From positions 586,672-650,671 of the forward strand of contig CAWGLW010000005.1 of assembly GCA_963823525.1 (NCBI GenBank): a stretch of 64,000 nucleotides of DNA, read 5' to 3'. A program made the translations under genes and the position numbers. The number at the start of each line of letters is the position of its first letter. Positions within the stretch are counted from its first letter, which is position 1. Below, one piece after another: positions 40,952 to 52,100 of this stretch. The notes beneath the pieces are model-generated. The model was given only the letters and a program-made list of their open reading frames with translations, did not search any database and had not been told where the DNA came from. The stretch is from CAWGLW01 sp963823525. Its GTDB lineage: Bacteria; Pseudomonadota; Gammaproteobacteria; Steroidobacterales; Steroidobacteraceae.

Positions 40952-43546
40952 TCATGGCCCGATGACGACTTCCCGGGCCGGTTCGCGCAGATTGTAGTGC
41001 GAACTCATCGCGTGCCCGTAGGCACCGGCATTGCCGACCAGCAGCACGTCGCCTTCCTGCGTCGGCGGCAGCAGGCGTTCATGGCCGAGATAGTCGGCCG
41101 ACTCGCAGATCGGCCCGACCACGTTGTACACCTCGCTGCCCGGTTCATCGAGCCGCGAGAGGTTGACGATGTCGTGGTGTGCACCGTACAGGGCCGGACG
41201 AATCAGCGAATTCATGCCCGTGGCGACACCCACGTACTGCACCGCACCCTTGCCCTTGAGCTGAGTCACCTCGGCGACGAGTACGCCGGCCTGCGCCACG
41301 AGGTAGCGGCCCGGTTCCAGCCAGAATGCCAGTCGTGGCCAGCGCGCCTTGAGTTCATCGAGCACGCCCTGCAGCGCGGCGAGGTCCAGCGGAGCCTGCC
41401 CCGGTTTCTCCGGCACGCCGAGTCCGCCGCCCAGGTCCACGTAGCGGACATCGGCGAATCGATCCGCCAGGTTGCCGAGCACACTGCCGATCTCGTGCCA
41501 GTTCTGCACATCGAACACGCCGCTGCCCGCGTGCGCGTGCAGACCGACGATCCGCGCCTCGCAGGCCTGCGTCAGCCTCTCGAGTTCATCGACTTCGAAC
41601 AGGGGGATGCCGAACTTCGAGTGCACACCGGCGGTGCGTACGTGATCGTGATGCCCGCGCCCGTAGCCCGTGTCGATACGCACCATCACCTCGCGGTCAC
41701 GGAACAGGTCCGCCCATGCGCGCAGCGGGTACAGGTTGTCCAGCGTGACGCGAACGCCCTTGCCCAGCGCCCACTCGTACTCGGCGCGTGGCGCAAAATT
41801 CGGCGTAAAGAGAATATCCTGCGGATCGATGCCCGGCAGCGCTTCGAACACCCGTTCAATTTCGCCTTGCGAGACGCATTCAAATGACAGGCCCCTGCGG
41901 GCGAATATCTGCAGCAGCTGCGGATGCGGATTGGCCTTGATCGCGTAGAAGACCCGATCGACCCCACGCAGTGCGACCAGGTCGGCAGCGCTCTGCTCCA
42001 GGGTCGCTGAATCGTAGACGTAAGCGGAGCCGGACTCGCGTGCGATCGCCTGAAGTTCCCCGCCGCGCGCCAGCCACCAGGGCGGCTCGGCCTGCTTGTA
42101 CTCCAGTCCCACGCCGTGGATCTGCTCCCAGGTCGCACCGAGTACCCGATCCGACGGCACGCTGCGGACGATCAGTTCGTGCAGGCGCTTGACGAGCCGA
42201 TCGCCCTGCTCTTCGTCAACGACGAATGCCAGGTTCAGGTCATTGGCCGCCTGGGTCACGAGGTAGATCTTCTGTTCTTCAAACAGCTCCATGGCCTCGC
42301 CCAGGCGATGCAGCGTCGCGCGAATATTGCGCCCGACCAGGCTCACCGCGCAGCACGGCCCGATCACCTTGACCCGGCAGATTTTCGAGAGCTCCGCGAT
42401 CAGGCCCTCGACACTTCGGCTGTCGAGCGCATTGGCCGCCGGGTCCAGCGAGACCGTCACGCTGGTCTCGGAGGTCGATACGAGGTCGACGGACAAGCCG
42501 CGACGCTTGAACACGCTAAACGCATCGGCCAGGAACCCGACCTCGTGCCACATGCCGAGTGTTTCCATCGCGACCAGCGTGATGCCCTTCTTGGTGCAGA
42601 CCGCCTTGACGCGCGCGTCGCCGTCGCCGCCAGTCGCGGTGATGACTGTGCCTTCGATCTCTGGCATCTGGGTTGAATGCACGGACAGCGGAATCGCGTA
42701 CTGCTTGACCGGGTAAATGCAGCGGGGATGCAAGACCTTCGCGCCGCTGCTGGCGATTTCCTGCGCTTCGTCGTAATCGAGCGACTTCAGCAGGCGCGCA
42801 CTCGGTACGGTACGCGGATTGGCCGTGAACATGCCCGGCACGTCGGTCCAGATTTCCAGTCGCACAGCGCCGAGCTTCGCGGCAAGGTAACTGCCCGATG
42901 TGTCCGAGCCCCCGCGACCGAGCAGAACCGTATCCCCACGTTCGTCACGGGCGATAAAACCCTGGGTCAGGAAAACATTGCCCATCTCGCCGAGCCGCTG
43001 CTGCAGGTCGAGGTCGGGCTCGTAATTGCAGGCGGCCGAGAGGTAGCCGGCCCGCTCGGACATGCCCGGGCGCTCGATGGACTCGAGCAGGGTGCGCGCG
43101 TCGAGCCACTGCGCGTTGATGCCCTCGGACTGCAGGAACGCCTCGCCGAGGCGGGTCGACATCAGCTCGCCGTTCGCCATGACGCGCGCGCGCAAGCGGT
43201 CGCTGACTTCACCGATCAGGTGAATGCCCGAGGCGGTTCGGCGCAGCTCCGTGAAACGATGCTCGAGCTCAGGGAGTTCGCCCACGCCGAGGTCACGGGC
43301 CAGGTCGCGGTGGCGCTGCTCGATCTGTGCCATCACCGGCTCCCAGTCGCCAGCCAGTGCTCTTTCCAGCAGTTGTTCGAGCCGGTCAGTGATGCCAGAG
43401 AGCGCCGAATGCACGACCACGGGGCGAAGCCCCTGCGCAAGACGAGACTTGATGACCTCGGCAACGCTCTTCCAGTTGATGACGCTGGATACGCTGGTGC
43501 CGCCGAACTTCAGCACCACCCACTGCGAGCCTGGAGATGTTGTCAT
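40952..43546 (-). CDS. lysC-lysA: Bifunctional aspartate kinase / diaminopimelate decarboxylase
   Basis: One polypeptide of about 864 aa that carries the first and last enzymes of lysine synthesis. The N-terminal kinase has VVLKFGGTSVSS near residues 9-20 and two ACT-type regulatory stretches near 320-470. The C-terminal decarboxylase begins near residue 500. Its PLP lysine is in VFYAIKANPHPQLLQ, with HAHAGSGVFD, EPGRYLVAQAG and GAYGHAMSSHYN downstream. ATG 43546 is preferred; a start at 43582 would add 12 residues. It is upstream of asd on the same strand, making an aspartate-family operon. This fusion type is known from Xanthomonas relatives. Confidence 0.95.
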   Translation of the reverse strand: MTTSPGSQWVVLKFGGTSVSSVINWKSVAEVIKSRLAQGLRPVVVHSALSGITDRLEQLLERALAGDWEPVMAQIEQRHRDLARDLGVGELPELEHRFTELRRTASGIHLIGEVSDRLRARVMANGELMSTRLGEAFLQSEGINAQWLDARTLLESIERPGMSERAGYLSAACNYEPDLDLQQRLGEMGNVFLTQGFIARDERGDTVLLGRGGSDTSGSYLAAKLGAVRLEIWTDVPGMFTANPRTVPSARLLKSLDYDEAQEIASSGAKVLHPRCIYPVKQYAIPLSVHSTQMPEIEGTVITATGGDGDARVKAVCTKKGITLVAMETLGMWHEVGFLADAFSVFKRRGLSVDLVSTSETSVTVSLDPAANALDSRSVEGLIAELSKICRVKVIGPCCAVSLVGRNIRATLHRLGEAMELFEEQKIYLVTQAANDLNLAFVVDEEQGDRLVKRLHELIVRSVPSDRVLGATWEQIHGVGLEYKQAEPPWWLARGGELQAIARESGSAYVYDSATLEQSAADLVALRGVDRVFYAIKANPHPQLLQIFARRGLSFECVSQGEIERVFEALPGIDPQDILFTPNFAPRAEYEWALGKGVRVTLDNLYPLRAWADLFRDREVMVRIDTGYGRGHHDHVRTAGVHSKFGIPLFEVDELERLTQACEARIVGLHAHAGSGVFDVQNWHEIGSVLGNLADRFADVRYVDLGGGLGVPEKPGQAPLDLAALQGVLDELKARWPRLAFWLEPGRYLVAQAGVLVAEVTQLKGKGAVQYVGVATGMNSLIRPALYGAHHDIVNLSRLDEPGSEVYNVVGPICESADYLGHERLLPPTQEGDVLLVGNAGAYGHAMSSHYNLREPAREVVIGP

Positions 43547-43665
43547 CGAGCCGTTCCCGGGCGCGGCGCAAAGCGGCCGCATCAGCTCCTGACGATTACC
43601 CGAAAGGTCTTTCGCCTCGCGGGATTCACCACCGGTTCCCCGGTGTCAGGGGCCGGGGCCGATGT

Positions 43666-43896
43666 CTAATTGCAGTCGTACTCGTCGAAGTTGTCCTGCA
43701 ACTGTTTGCGCAGTTGTTTTTCGGCGAGCACGTCTTCGAGCTTGCTCCAGGCCGCTTTCTCGCGCTGCACGGGTTCTTTGCGCCCGGAACGCTTGCGACG
43801 GCCCGGACGTGAACTGGTATCGCCGAAGTCGTCATCGTTGGCACCCGATGGGAAATCGTCGTCGTCCGAATCGAATGGATCTGCTTCTATTTCCAC
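43666..43896 (-). CDS. Small acidic protein, PA3496-like
   Basis: A 76-aa protein starting at GTG 43896 with GAGG 9 nt upstream; an ATG at 43953 is a longer alternative. The N-terminal half is very acidic (DPFDSDDDDFPSGANDDDF), followed by a basic stretch (GRRKRSGRKEP). The C-terminal helix AAWSKLEDVLAEKQLRKQLQDNFDEYD resembles the small PA3496 family of pseudomonads, proposed elsewhere to affect envelope integrity. No signal peptide or membrane segment is seen, and the role is unknown. Confidence 0.65.
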   Translation of the reverse strand: MEIEADPFDSDDDDFPSGANDDDFGDTSSRPGRRKRSGRKEPVQREKAAWSKLEDVLAEKQLRKQLQDNFDEYDCN

Positions 43897-43961
43897 GTGA
43901 ACAACCTCAGAAAATCCTTCGATTTCAAGGTGCTGCCCAGGTAACTGGCGCAAGGCTGCGC

Positions 43962-43989
43962 ACTATATACGAATATCGGGGCATCTCAA
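43962..43989 (-). promoter_or_regulatory. Promoter of the small acidic protein gene
   Basis: On the minus strand TTGAGA (43989-43984) and TATAGT (43967-43962) are separated by 16 bp, about 66 bp before the GTG start at 43896. A second TATAAT lies at 44105-44100 without a good -35. Confidence 0.6.
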
Positions 43990-44108
43990 ATCGTGTTGAG
44001 AAACAAGCCAACGATTCCGCGGCCAACGCCTGCCGGCCTCGCCACGGGTCAAACCGACGGCTGGACAACCGAAAAATACCAGCTAGTTTTAGTTTTAAAA
44101 TTATAGAT

Positions 44109-44945
44109 TTACCCGACTTTTGAAGAAACGACTACAGGTGCTCCGCGGTCCAGGCCCAGCCCCTCAGCCGCGTTGCGTTCAGCACAGGCGAGCTCGAGAA
44201 CCCCAAAAGAATTGATCAACGCAAGGTAATCGCCCGGGCGGACGTCCGAATAGGTCCGGCGCAGGGGCAATTCACGGGCGCCTGCCCGAACCGTGGGCCT
44301 GACCAGGGCATGCACCTGCGCGGCCTCGATGTTGGTGATCAGGTTGCCGAAGTGATCCACCGTCACCACGGCCCCGGCAACACGCCCCGCGGACACCACC
44401 GGCTCGTCCAGCCAGCCCGGTATCAGCTCGGCAACGGTATCACCGAGCTCAGTCGGCGAAAGACGCCCCGCAGCGAGTTCAGCCGCCAGCGGAGCGAACA
44501 CATCGCGCCCGTGAAACGTCGCGCTCGGCGTATCGACGCCGATTCGCTTCAGCGTGGAGGCCGCAACATGGCGCAACGCGGCCGCGGATCTGGCTCTCGC
44601 GACGACACTGGCCAGCAGACCATTGTCCGGCGCAAGAAACAGGTGCCCGTCCACCTGCACGGCCGCGATCTGCCGCTCCCCGCCCACGCCCGGATCCACG
44701 ACCGCCACGTGCACCGTGCCGGCCGGGAAATACTCGTATGAACGCGACAACCAGAAACCGGCCTCGGCCGGCCAGTGGGCGACGATATCGTGGGTCAGGT
44801 CAACCAGTTGCGCGGTCGGCAGCCGAACGAGAACCTGCCCTTTCATCACGCCGACAAAAGGATCCGACAGGCCGAAGTCGCTGGTCAGCGTGATCACCCC
44901 GCTGGCATGGAATGCCGTCGTTGCCTCGCTTTTCGCGGCTGACAC
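44109..44945 (-). CDS. S-adenosylmethionine hydrolase (SAM hydroxide adenosyltransferase, DUF62 family)
   Basis: Members of this family use water to cleave SAM to adenosine and methionine. The 278-aa protein has LTSDFGLSDPFVGVMKG near residues 19-35. It keeps the Asp and Arg of VVDPGVGGERQ (about 82-92) and the His of TFHGRDVFAP (about 142), the triad that distinguishes hydrolases from the related fluorinase. DHFGNLITNI near 197 contacts the ligand. It lies 37 bp downstream of the TerB-like gene on the same strand. Why SAM would be hydrolysed here is not evident. Confidence 0.88.
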   Translation of the reverse strand: MSAAKSEATTAFHASGVITLTSDFGLSDPFVGVMKGQVLVRLPTAQLVDLTHDIVAHWPAEAGFWLSRSYEYFPAGTVHVAVVDPGVGGERQIAAVQVDGHLFLAPDNGLLASVVARARSAAALRHVAASTLKRIGVDTPSATFHGRDVFAPLAAELAAGRLSPTELGDTVAELIPGWLDEPVVSAGRVAGAVVTVDHFGNLITNIEAAQVHALVRPTVRAGARELPLRRTYSDVRPGDYLALINSFGVLELACAERNAAEGLGLDRGAPVVVSSKVG

Positions 44946-44982
44946 GATCAGCTTTCCTTCACGCCTCGCCTTACCGGTCCAC

Positions 44983-45915
44983 TCAGGCCTTGCGGATCAA
45001 CGAGGCAAGGCGGCCCGTGTCGATGTTGGCGGCGACCTTGCGGATTTCGTCCTCGTAGCGCGGTGCGAGTCCGCGGGCTTCCTCCAGCAGAGAAGCGAAC
45101 GTGTTCTTCAGTGTCGCTGAATCCAGCGTTCGGCCGCTGCTGTAGTAACGCTGCGCCACCCGGCCGAGCGCATAGGTCGTCGCAAAACTGAGCCCTGAGC
45201 TGGCCGCCTGCCTGCCCACCGCGCCACCGATGCGCCCGCCGAGTCCGCCGAGCACTCCACCGAGCAACTTGCGCCCGAACTGCTCGAGGTACTGGGAGGT
45301 CAGGCCTACGCCCAGCGTCGCGATGAAATCCCGGGCATGACGCCGATCGAGATCGTAGCCATGGGCCTGCGCAATCCGGTAGACCAGCCGCATCTGCAGC
45401 GGAATGATCGCGAGCGTAGCCAGCGATTCCGGGAGCAACTCCAGCGCCGCGTTGGTGATCGAGGCGTTGAGGATCTGCTTGTCGAGATCGGCATGGACCA
45501 CCTGCCCCGCTACCGGTTGCCCGCCTTCCGCCGCGAGCAGCAAGGCCCCCGCGTCCTCGTTGGCCTTGACGGCTACGCCCTGCGGCAGTCCCAGCGCCCC
45601 GGACAATTGACCGAGAAAGTCCGACTCCGATGCGCGTCGCTCGCCGTCGGCTTCGACGACGCCGGCCGCCATCTCATAGGCCAGTTGCTTGAGCTTCAGG
45701 CTCTGCAACGGCTGCGTCACCTTCGCCAGGTCCAGCTCCTGGGTCAGTGCTTCCTTATATAGCCGAGGCAGGTCAAGCGCGGCATCGGCGCCGAGTGCTT
45801 CGGCCACTCGCCGTACCGCCTCGCGCTCGTCTTCCCCTTTCATGCCATCGGCGAACGCGGCCATCAATGCAATCGTGAGAATCGATTCGGTTTCCTGAGG
45901 ATTCATCGAGTTCAT
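44983..45915 (-). CDS. TerB/DUF697-like protein
   Basis: About 310 aa starting at ATG 45915 (a longer reading from 45984 adds an unlikely Cys/His-rich tail). The N-terminal 120 residues form a TerB-like helical bundle (TIALMAAFADGMKGEDEREAVRRVAEALG). The C-terminal half has hydrophobic helices and a Gly-rich segment (GRKLLGGVLGGLGGRIGGAVGRQAASSGLSFATTYALGRVAQRYY) like DUF697 membrane-associated proteins found beside stress GTPases. No GTPase domain is in the gene. Function is unknown. It may be co-transcribed with the SAM hydrolase. Confidence 0.72.
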   Translation of the reverse strand: MNSMNPQETESILTIALMAAFADGMKGEDEREAVRRVAEALGADAALDLPRLYKEALTQELDLAKVTQPLQSLKLKQLAYEMAAGVVEADGERRASESDFLGQLSGALGLPQGVAVKANEDAGALLLAAEGGQPVAGQVVHADLDKQILNASITNAALELLPESLATLAIIPLQMRLVYRIAQAHGYDLDRRHARDFIATLGVGLTSQYLEQFGRKLLGGVLGGLGGRIGGAVGRQAASSGLSFATTYALGRVAQRYYSSGRTLDSATLKNTFASLLEEARGLAPRYEDEIRKVAANIDTGRLASLIRKA

Positions 45916-46139
45916 CCTGTCCGTAGCGTGATGAAAGCACCTGTGGGGCCCGCTGAGTGGAACCCGGCATCGATCGCTTGGCAAGCCCGGTCCGCAGCGG
46001 CCCTGCTCCCGCGACTGTTGCGTGCCTCAGCTTACGCTTGCCGAGCCCTGGCCATCGCCGAATATCTGCGCAAAATCGTGCCGGGCGAGCAGCCGCGCGA
46101 CAATGGGACGGGACCGTCGCGTGTCATCGTCAGCGGGAC

Positions 46140-49100
46140 CTATTTGCGCGACACGGACCAGCGGAAAGTCACCGACGTCGAAGCGCCCTTGCTATCAGTG
46201 ACTGTCACGATTGCCGTCGTCTTGCCGGGGCTGCCGGTCGTGCCGGTGATGGTGCCCGTCGATGAATTAATCGCCAATCCGACGGGCAACCCGGTTGCGG
46301 CGTACGTCATCGAATCGCCATCAATGTCGGTGGCCTGAATCTGCAGCGATACACTGTCATTCAATTTCGACGACTGATCGCCCGGATTGACCACGGTCGG
46401 CGGCGAATTAGCCGCGGCCGCAATCGTCCACGTGAATGTCTCCTGATCCACTCCCCCGCGCCCATCCATGGCTTCCACTGTCACCGTCCAGATGCCGGCA
46501 GCGACCAGAGTGCCACTGATAATGCCCGTAGCTGGATTGATAGTGAGGTTTGGAGGCAGCCCGGCAGCTGAGTAAGTCAAGAGATCCCCATCAGCATCCG
46601 TCGCCGAGAGAGCAAGCGAGATCGTCTGTCCAATGGAACTACTTTGAGGCCCCGGGTTCGCGAGCTGCGGGGCGTTGTTGACGACCGAACCGACATCCAC
46701 CACGACGAAATCGGTAGCGCTGCCGCCGATTCCCGTGCAGGTCAAGGTGAAGGAAGTAGCGATTGAAAGCGCTCCGCTGACTTCGCTTCCATTCAGCGCC
46801 TTGGAGCCAGACCAACCGTCGTAGGCCACGCATGATGTCGCATTCGTCGATGTCCAGCTCAAGGTCACTCTTGCGCCGACGGCCACTGACGGTGCACTGG
46901 CGGTAAGGTCCACCGTCGGTGCCGGTGTGGTGGACTTGCGAGTAATGAACCAGGTGAAGGCCACCGTCGCGGTACCGCCACGTAGATCGCTTACGCTCGC
47001 GGTCACGTTATAGTTGCCGGTCTTGGTGGGTGTCCCGGAGATCAGTCCCGTAGCGCTGTTGATGCTCAAGCCGAGCGGTAGCCCACTGGCACTAAAGCTA
47101 CGCGACGAACCAGCATCAGGATCGGTCGCAATGAGCTGCAGCGACACAGCGCGCCCCAATGTGGATTCCTTATTGCCGGGGTTCACGAGCACCGGTGTTG
47201 AATTGGCCGTGACGCTCAGCTGATTGCTGGAATACGTGCCGTCCTCATCCGTCGCTGACGCCTCGATCACGTAGTCGCCTGCGACGGCGTACACGTGCGT
47301 CTACCCAGTAGTTTTCCGATCGATATGTCGAGCTTGGGAAGGTCGGCGTCCCGGAATAGCTGTACACACCATTGGGACCGCTTACGCCGTCCTGAGGCGC
47401 GTGCAGGACGCCTCGATCCACACCGGAGTTTGCAAAATAAAGATCTTCGCCAGAATAGAACCCATTTGGCGCGTGATAAGAGGCCACGTAGATCGTGTTG
47501 GCCGTAATCGCGACCGGAGTGGCCAGATCGACCTGTTGCCATCCGGACGCCGTCTCGCCCGTAAAGGTCGCCTGGGCAAGCAGCTCCCCTGCGCCCGTCC
47601 ACAAGCTGCCGACGTGTGTGCCGGTGTTGTTCGGCCCCTTGTAGAACCGAATGCCGGTAATCAAACCGTCAACGTCTGAACGGAACTTGACGCCGAGCTC
47701 GACTGAGTTCGGGTCGGCATCCTCGATCTGGCCCGGTACTGCCGAACTGGCCCACAGTGTGCAAGGACACTCCGCGCCAGCGACCGTGACCGATACGCCG
47801 GCGGCCGGACTCTCTATATTGCCGCTGTCATCGACCGCACGTGCAGCGGATCGTTACCGGTCCAGCCAGTGATGGCGTCCAGGAATACGTCCAGTTGTCA
47901 CGTCCCTCGGCACGCCGCCAGGTGAGACCGCCATCAACGGAAACCTCGACACCACCGACGATGCCACCGCCTGTATCCGTTGCCGTGCCGGAGATCGTGA
48001 TCGGCGTGCCCTGCTCAACGTTCGCTGCCGCCGCCGGTGAGACGATCGCCGAGGTCGGCGCGACGCTGTCGGTCGATGCGAACGCCGCAGCCAGGCCCGG
48101 CTGCAAGGTCGCTGGCTGTACCGTCATGTCGGCCAGCAGGTTGACTGTCGCCTGCTGCATCCGAGGATCAACCGGCGTTCCGGCGCGATCATGATTCGCA
48201 TCGAGGCCCCAGGCCCACTGCACCGTGCCGGCGCCGAACACCAGTGCGCCACTGGCCGCGCGGTAGAGCGTCAGCGCGTGGTTCGCATTCCCGGTCGCAT
48301 ACGTGCTGCCGAAGTCCTGCAGATAGGACACGCCATTGACGGTCGTGTTCGACAGGCGGATGAGCCCTGCGGGCCGGAAGCCGTTGTCGAGATCCTCATC
48401 CCACTCGTAGCCCAGCGTGCCGAACGGCAAGGTCGCGCTCGTACCGGGCGCAAGCGTCGCAACGCTCGGTGTTGCGCCAGAAGCGCGCCTTGCCTTCGGG
48501 CTCCGGCACGACGATCGACGTGGTGCCGCCCGGGCCATCGTTGACCGTGAAGATCGTGCCGGTCAGCGCATTCTCGGGCCGCCCGCCATCGGCCGGCGGA
48601 CTGAAGCGCGGATCACGCCAGGTGCCGGTCCACTCGGCCGACGGGATCGATCTTCGCGTTGGCGTGCGTCTCTTTGTAGGTGACCAGCGTCCGGTACGGC
48701 GTGCTCGGAGCCGTCAACGCTGTTCTCCCAGCGCGTCTTCCAGAACACCTCGTTGCCACTGAAGAACGCCAGGTGCACGCCGGCATCGCGCGCCGCCTCG
48801 ACATTCGCGCGCTGCCCGCCCGACCAGTATTCGTCGTGGCCGTTCGACATGAACACCTTGTGGTTCCGGATCAGGGCGCCGTTGCGATCGCTGTCCACGC
48901 CGGTCGTGTAACTGACGTGGTAACCGTTCGCCTCCAGCCAGCGCACCATCGGGTACTCGGCGTTGAACAGCCAGTCCTGGCCGCCATCGACCGCGCGCGT
49001 ATTGAACGGCCGGTTGTAGCTGACCTTGTAGGCGCGACCTGCGGCCGGCACGCCGTAGTACAGGCTGTTCCCGCCGTAGTTGTTGTACGCCTGCCAGGTC

Positions 49101-52100
49101 GTATCGGCCGTCTGGAACAGCACGTCCGCCGTGCTCGCGTCATCACGTACGACGAACACGATGTGGCTCGCGCCGCCCGTGTCGGTGCGGACCAGTTTCG
49201 CAAGGTAGATGCCCGAGACCGCATTGGCCGGAACCGCCCAGCTGCCGGACACGGCCCAGTTGCCACAGTCGATCAGTCCCGTCGCCGTATCGTTGAGGCA
49301 CGCAGGCTGGCTCTGTGGCAAGTTCGCCGACGGTGATACCGTCGTGATCTTGCGTGCACCGAGGCCACCGTAATAGCCGAGCCGGTAGATGTCGAAGCGA
49401 TAGTCGGTCGGCGTTCGTATCGACCTTGAACGAGACCGTCTGCGCCGCGATTAACGCTGATGTCGGTGGCGAAGCCCTGGATGCTCGGTATCGCCGGCAC
49501 CGACGATGTCCCACTCGCTGGCCGGATTTCCGGCCAGGCAGTTCTCCGCGACGATCGGATTGACGCTGCAGTTGAGCGGCGCAGCCGTCGTGAACGACCA
49601 GCTCACGTTCGCCACGAGTGGGTTACCGGCCACATCACGAATGACCGGTTCGACCGAACCACCTTTCAGCGTAGCCGTATACGTCGACTCACCGGATAGC
49701 GCAGCGTTCGGAGTTAGCCGAGCGGTCCGGGTTGCCGCGTCATAGCTTACCGAAGCGCTGACCAGCGCATTGCTCGCATCGCGCAGTTCGACGGTGCTGG
49801 TGCTGACGGTCGCGAGATCCAGCGGCTCATTGAATACCGCGCTCAATGAGGAATTGATCGAAATGCCCGTGGCCGCGTCGGGCGGCGTGACTGAAAGAAC
49901 GGTCGGCGACGTCGTGTCCGGACCCGTCGCCTGAGGCTGAAAGACGACGTCTACCCAGTAGTTGGTGGCACTAAAAGTGGAACTTGGAAAGCTGCTGGTG
50001 CTGCCGTACGCATAGACGCCATTGCCACCTCCGGCCGTGTCGGACAACAGGTGCAATGAGCCCTGGTCAACACCCGCGTTGAGCAAAGTAGTCAATGTCG
50101 GCGGAATAGCGTCCCTGCGGTGCAAAGTACGAGGCCACGTAGACGGTGTTGGCCGTCACGGCCACCGGGGCCGCGAAATCGACCTGCTGCCAACCCGATG
50201 CTGTCTCACTAGTGAAGGTTGCTGAAGCGAGCAACTGTCCGCTGCTGGTCCACAGGTTGCCAATGTGCGTGCCGAGGTTCTGCGGACCCTTATAGAAGCG
50301 AATGCTCGTAATAAAGCCATCCACATCGGTGCGGAACTTGACGCCAAGCTCTACTGACCCGGTGTCTGACTCCGTCACTATGGCCGGGACCTGCGTACCA
50401 TCCCACGCGCTGCAGGGGCAGTTATCACCACTCGAGACCACGAGGTTGACGGGCGTTCCGCCCGCTGCAGTCGATCCGCCGGTCGGAGTCTGGCTGATCA
50501 CGATACCGGCCGGTACCGTGCCGCTGCTCTGCAAGGTTGACGTGCCAACGGAAAATCCAGCGCTGACAATCGACTGCGCCGCGGCGGCCGCGGAAAGACC
50601 GACGACGTTCGGGATCAGCGTTGCGGAGGACACGCTGAACGTCCAGGTGCGGTTCGAATCCAGCGGGTTGCCGAGCAAATCCAGCGCCCTCGGGTCGGCC
50701 AGACCGCCGACAACGGTCGCCGTGTACGTGGCACCAGCCGAGAGCAGGCCGTCTGGATCGAGTATGGCCGATCGGCTGGCGGGCTCATACGTCACGACCG
50801 CGGAAACAGCGTTGTTACTCGCGTCCCGCAGCACGAATGTCGAACCATTGATCGTGGCCGGGTCCATGGCCTCGCTGAACGTCGCCCGGACATTTGAATC
50901 CGCCGGCGCATTCGCGGCGCCGTCCGATGGGAAAACCGCTGTGACGGTTGGCGCACTGGTATCTGTCAAATAGCTCGCAACGTAGGATCCAGCCAACGCT
51001 TCGAATCTCGCGTACTCGACACCCTTTATCGTTGTGGTATCAAAGCTGACGACGTCGGTCGCATCTCGCGTCAGCGTCAACAGCGACACCGGACGTCGAA
51101 TGGTATGGAATCATGGCGATCAGGCCGTTCGCGCCAACCGCCGGCGTAGATCGTGAAGCTCAGCGAGGTCTCACCCCAGAGCAACGAACCGAACGATGAA
51201 GCCATTGCGTGCGTCCAGCCAGTCGAGCAATTGCTTGGCCGTGATCAGCGGCACGCCACGCGAAATCGCAGAGGCCGCAATCTCGGGGTAGATGTCGAGG
51301 CCGGGTGGCGTGCCGGTTCCATCGGAATGAGCGTTGGCCGTGAAGATGCCGTATTGTTCGCTCGCACCCAGCGCACGATCGAGCAATGTGTCGATCGTAA
51401 AAGGATACGATTGACCCGACTCATCGGTCATCTGCGTGACGACCTGGAAGGTGTCGATCAGTGTGCCGTCCAGATCGGCGAATCGCATCGGCATGGCCGA
51501 GCCGGTGAAATGACCGGGTACGTTATTGACCCAGCCAGGCGGCCAGTAGTAATAGTTCGTGTCGAGCCGGACGCCGACAGCGACACCCCAACAATCGGCG
51601 GTAGACGCCCAGTCGCTCCAGGCAATGCAGTGCGTTCGGTTGGTTTCCGGAGCCGGCACAAGAGCGGCCCGTATCGGCCGGCAAATTCATGCGAGTTGGG
51701 TAGCGAAGTAGTCGTCAAGCTCCGTCTCGGTGAAGTTCCCGCAGCCCGTGTTGAGGTGCAGAGCAACCTCGAACCCCTGGGCCGAGAGCCTTGCCGCATC
51801 GGCGTCCAGCCCCGGGTTATCCGGGTACAGATAGACCGTCCCTCTCAGGCAACTCCAGTCGAGCAGCGAACAATCGGCCGGACTCTGGGCCGACAGGCTG
51901 TCGAAGCGGCTCACCCAGCCCGAAGAACCGTGATCGTCCCCGGTCAGCAATACGGCCGCTTTGTAGTCCTGCGGGAAATACCAGAAGCGCGGCAACGGCG
52001 TCTGGTCCAGGTTCATCTGGATGATCAGGTTGGCCAGGAATCGCTGTTGCTCGTCGGCCTGCGGAATGCTGACCTTGGAAAGGTCAATCCAGTCTGGTTG

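Noticed and set aside
45928..46338. Open frame of 136 codons on the plus strand after the TerB-like gene
   Set aside because: No ribosome site, runs into the antisense of the giant gene, no recognisable motif.
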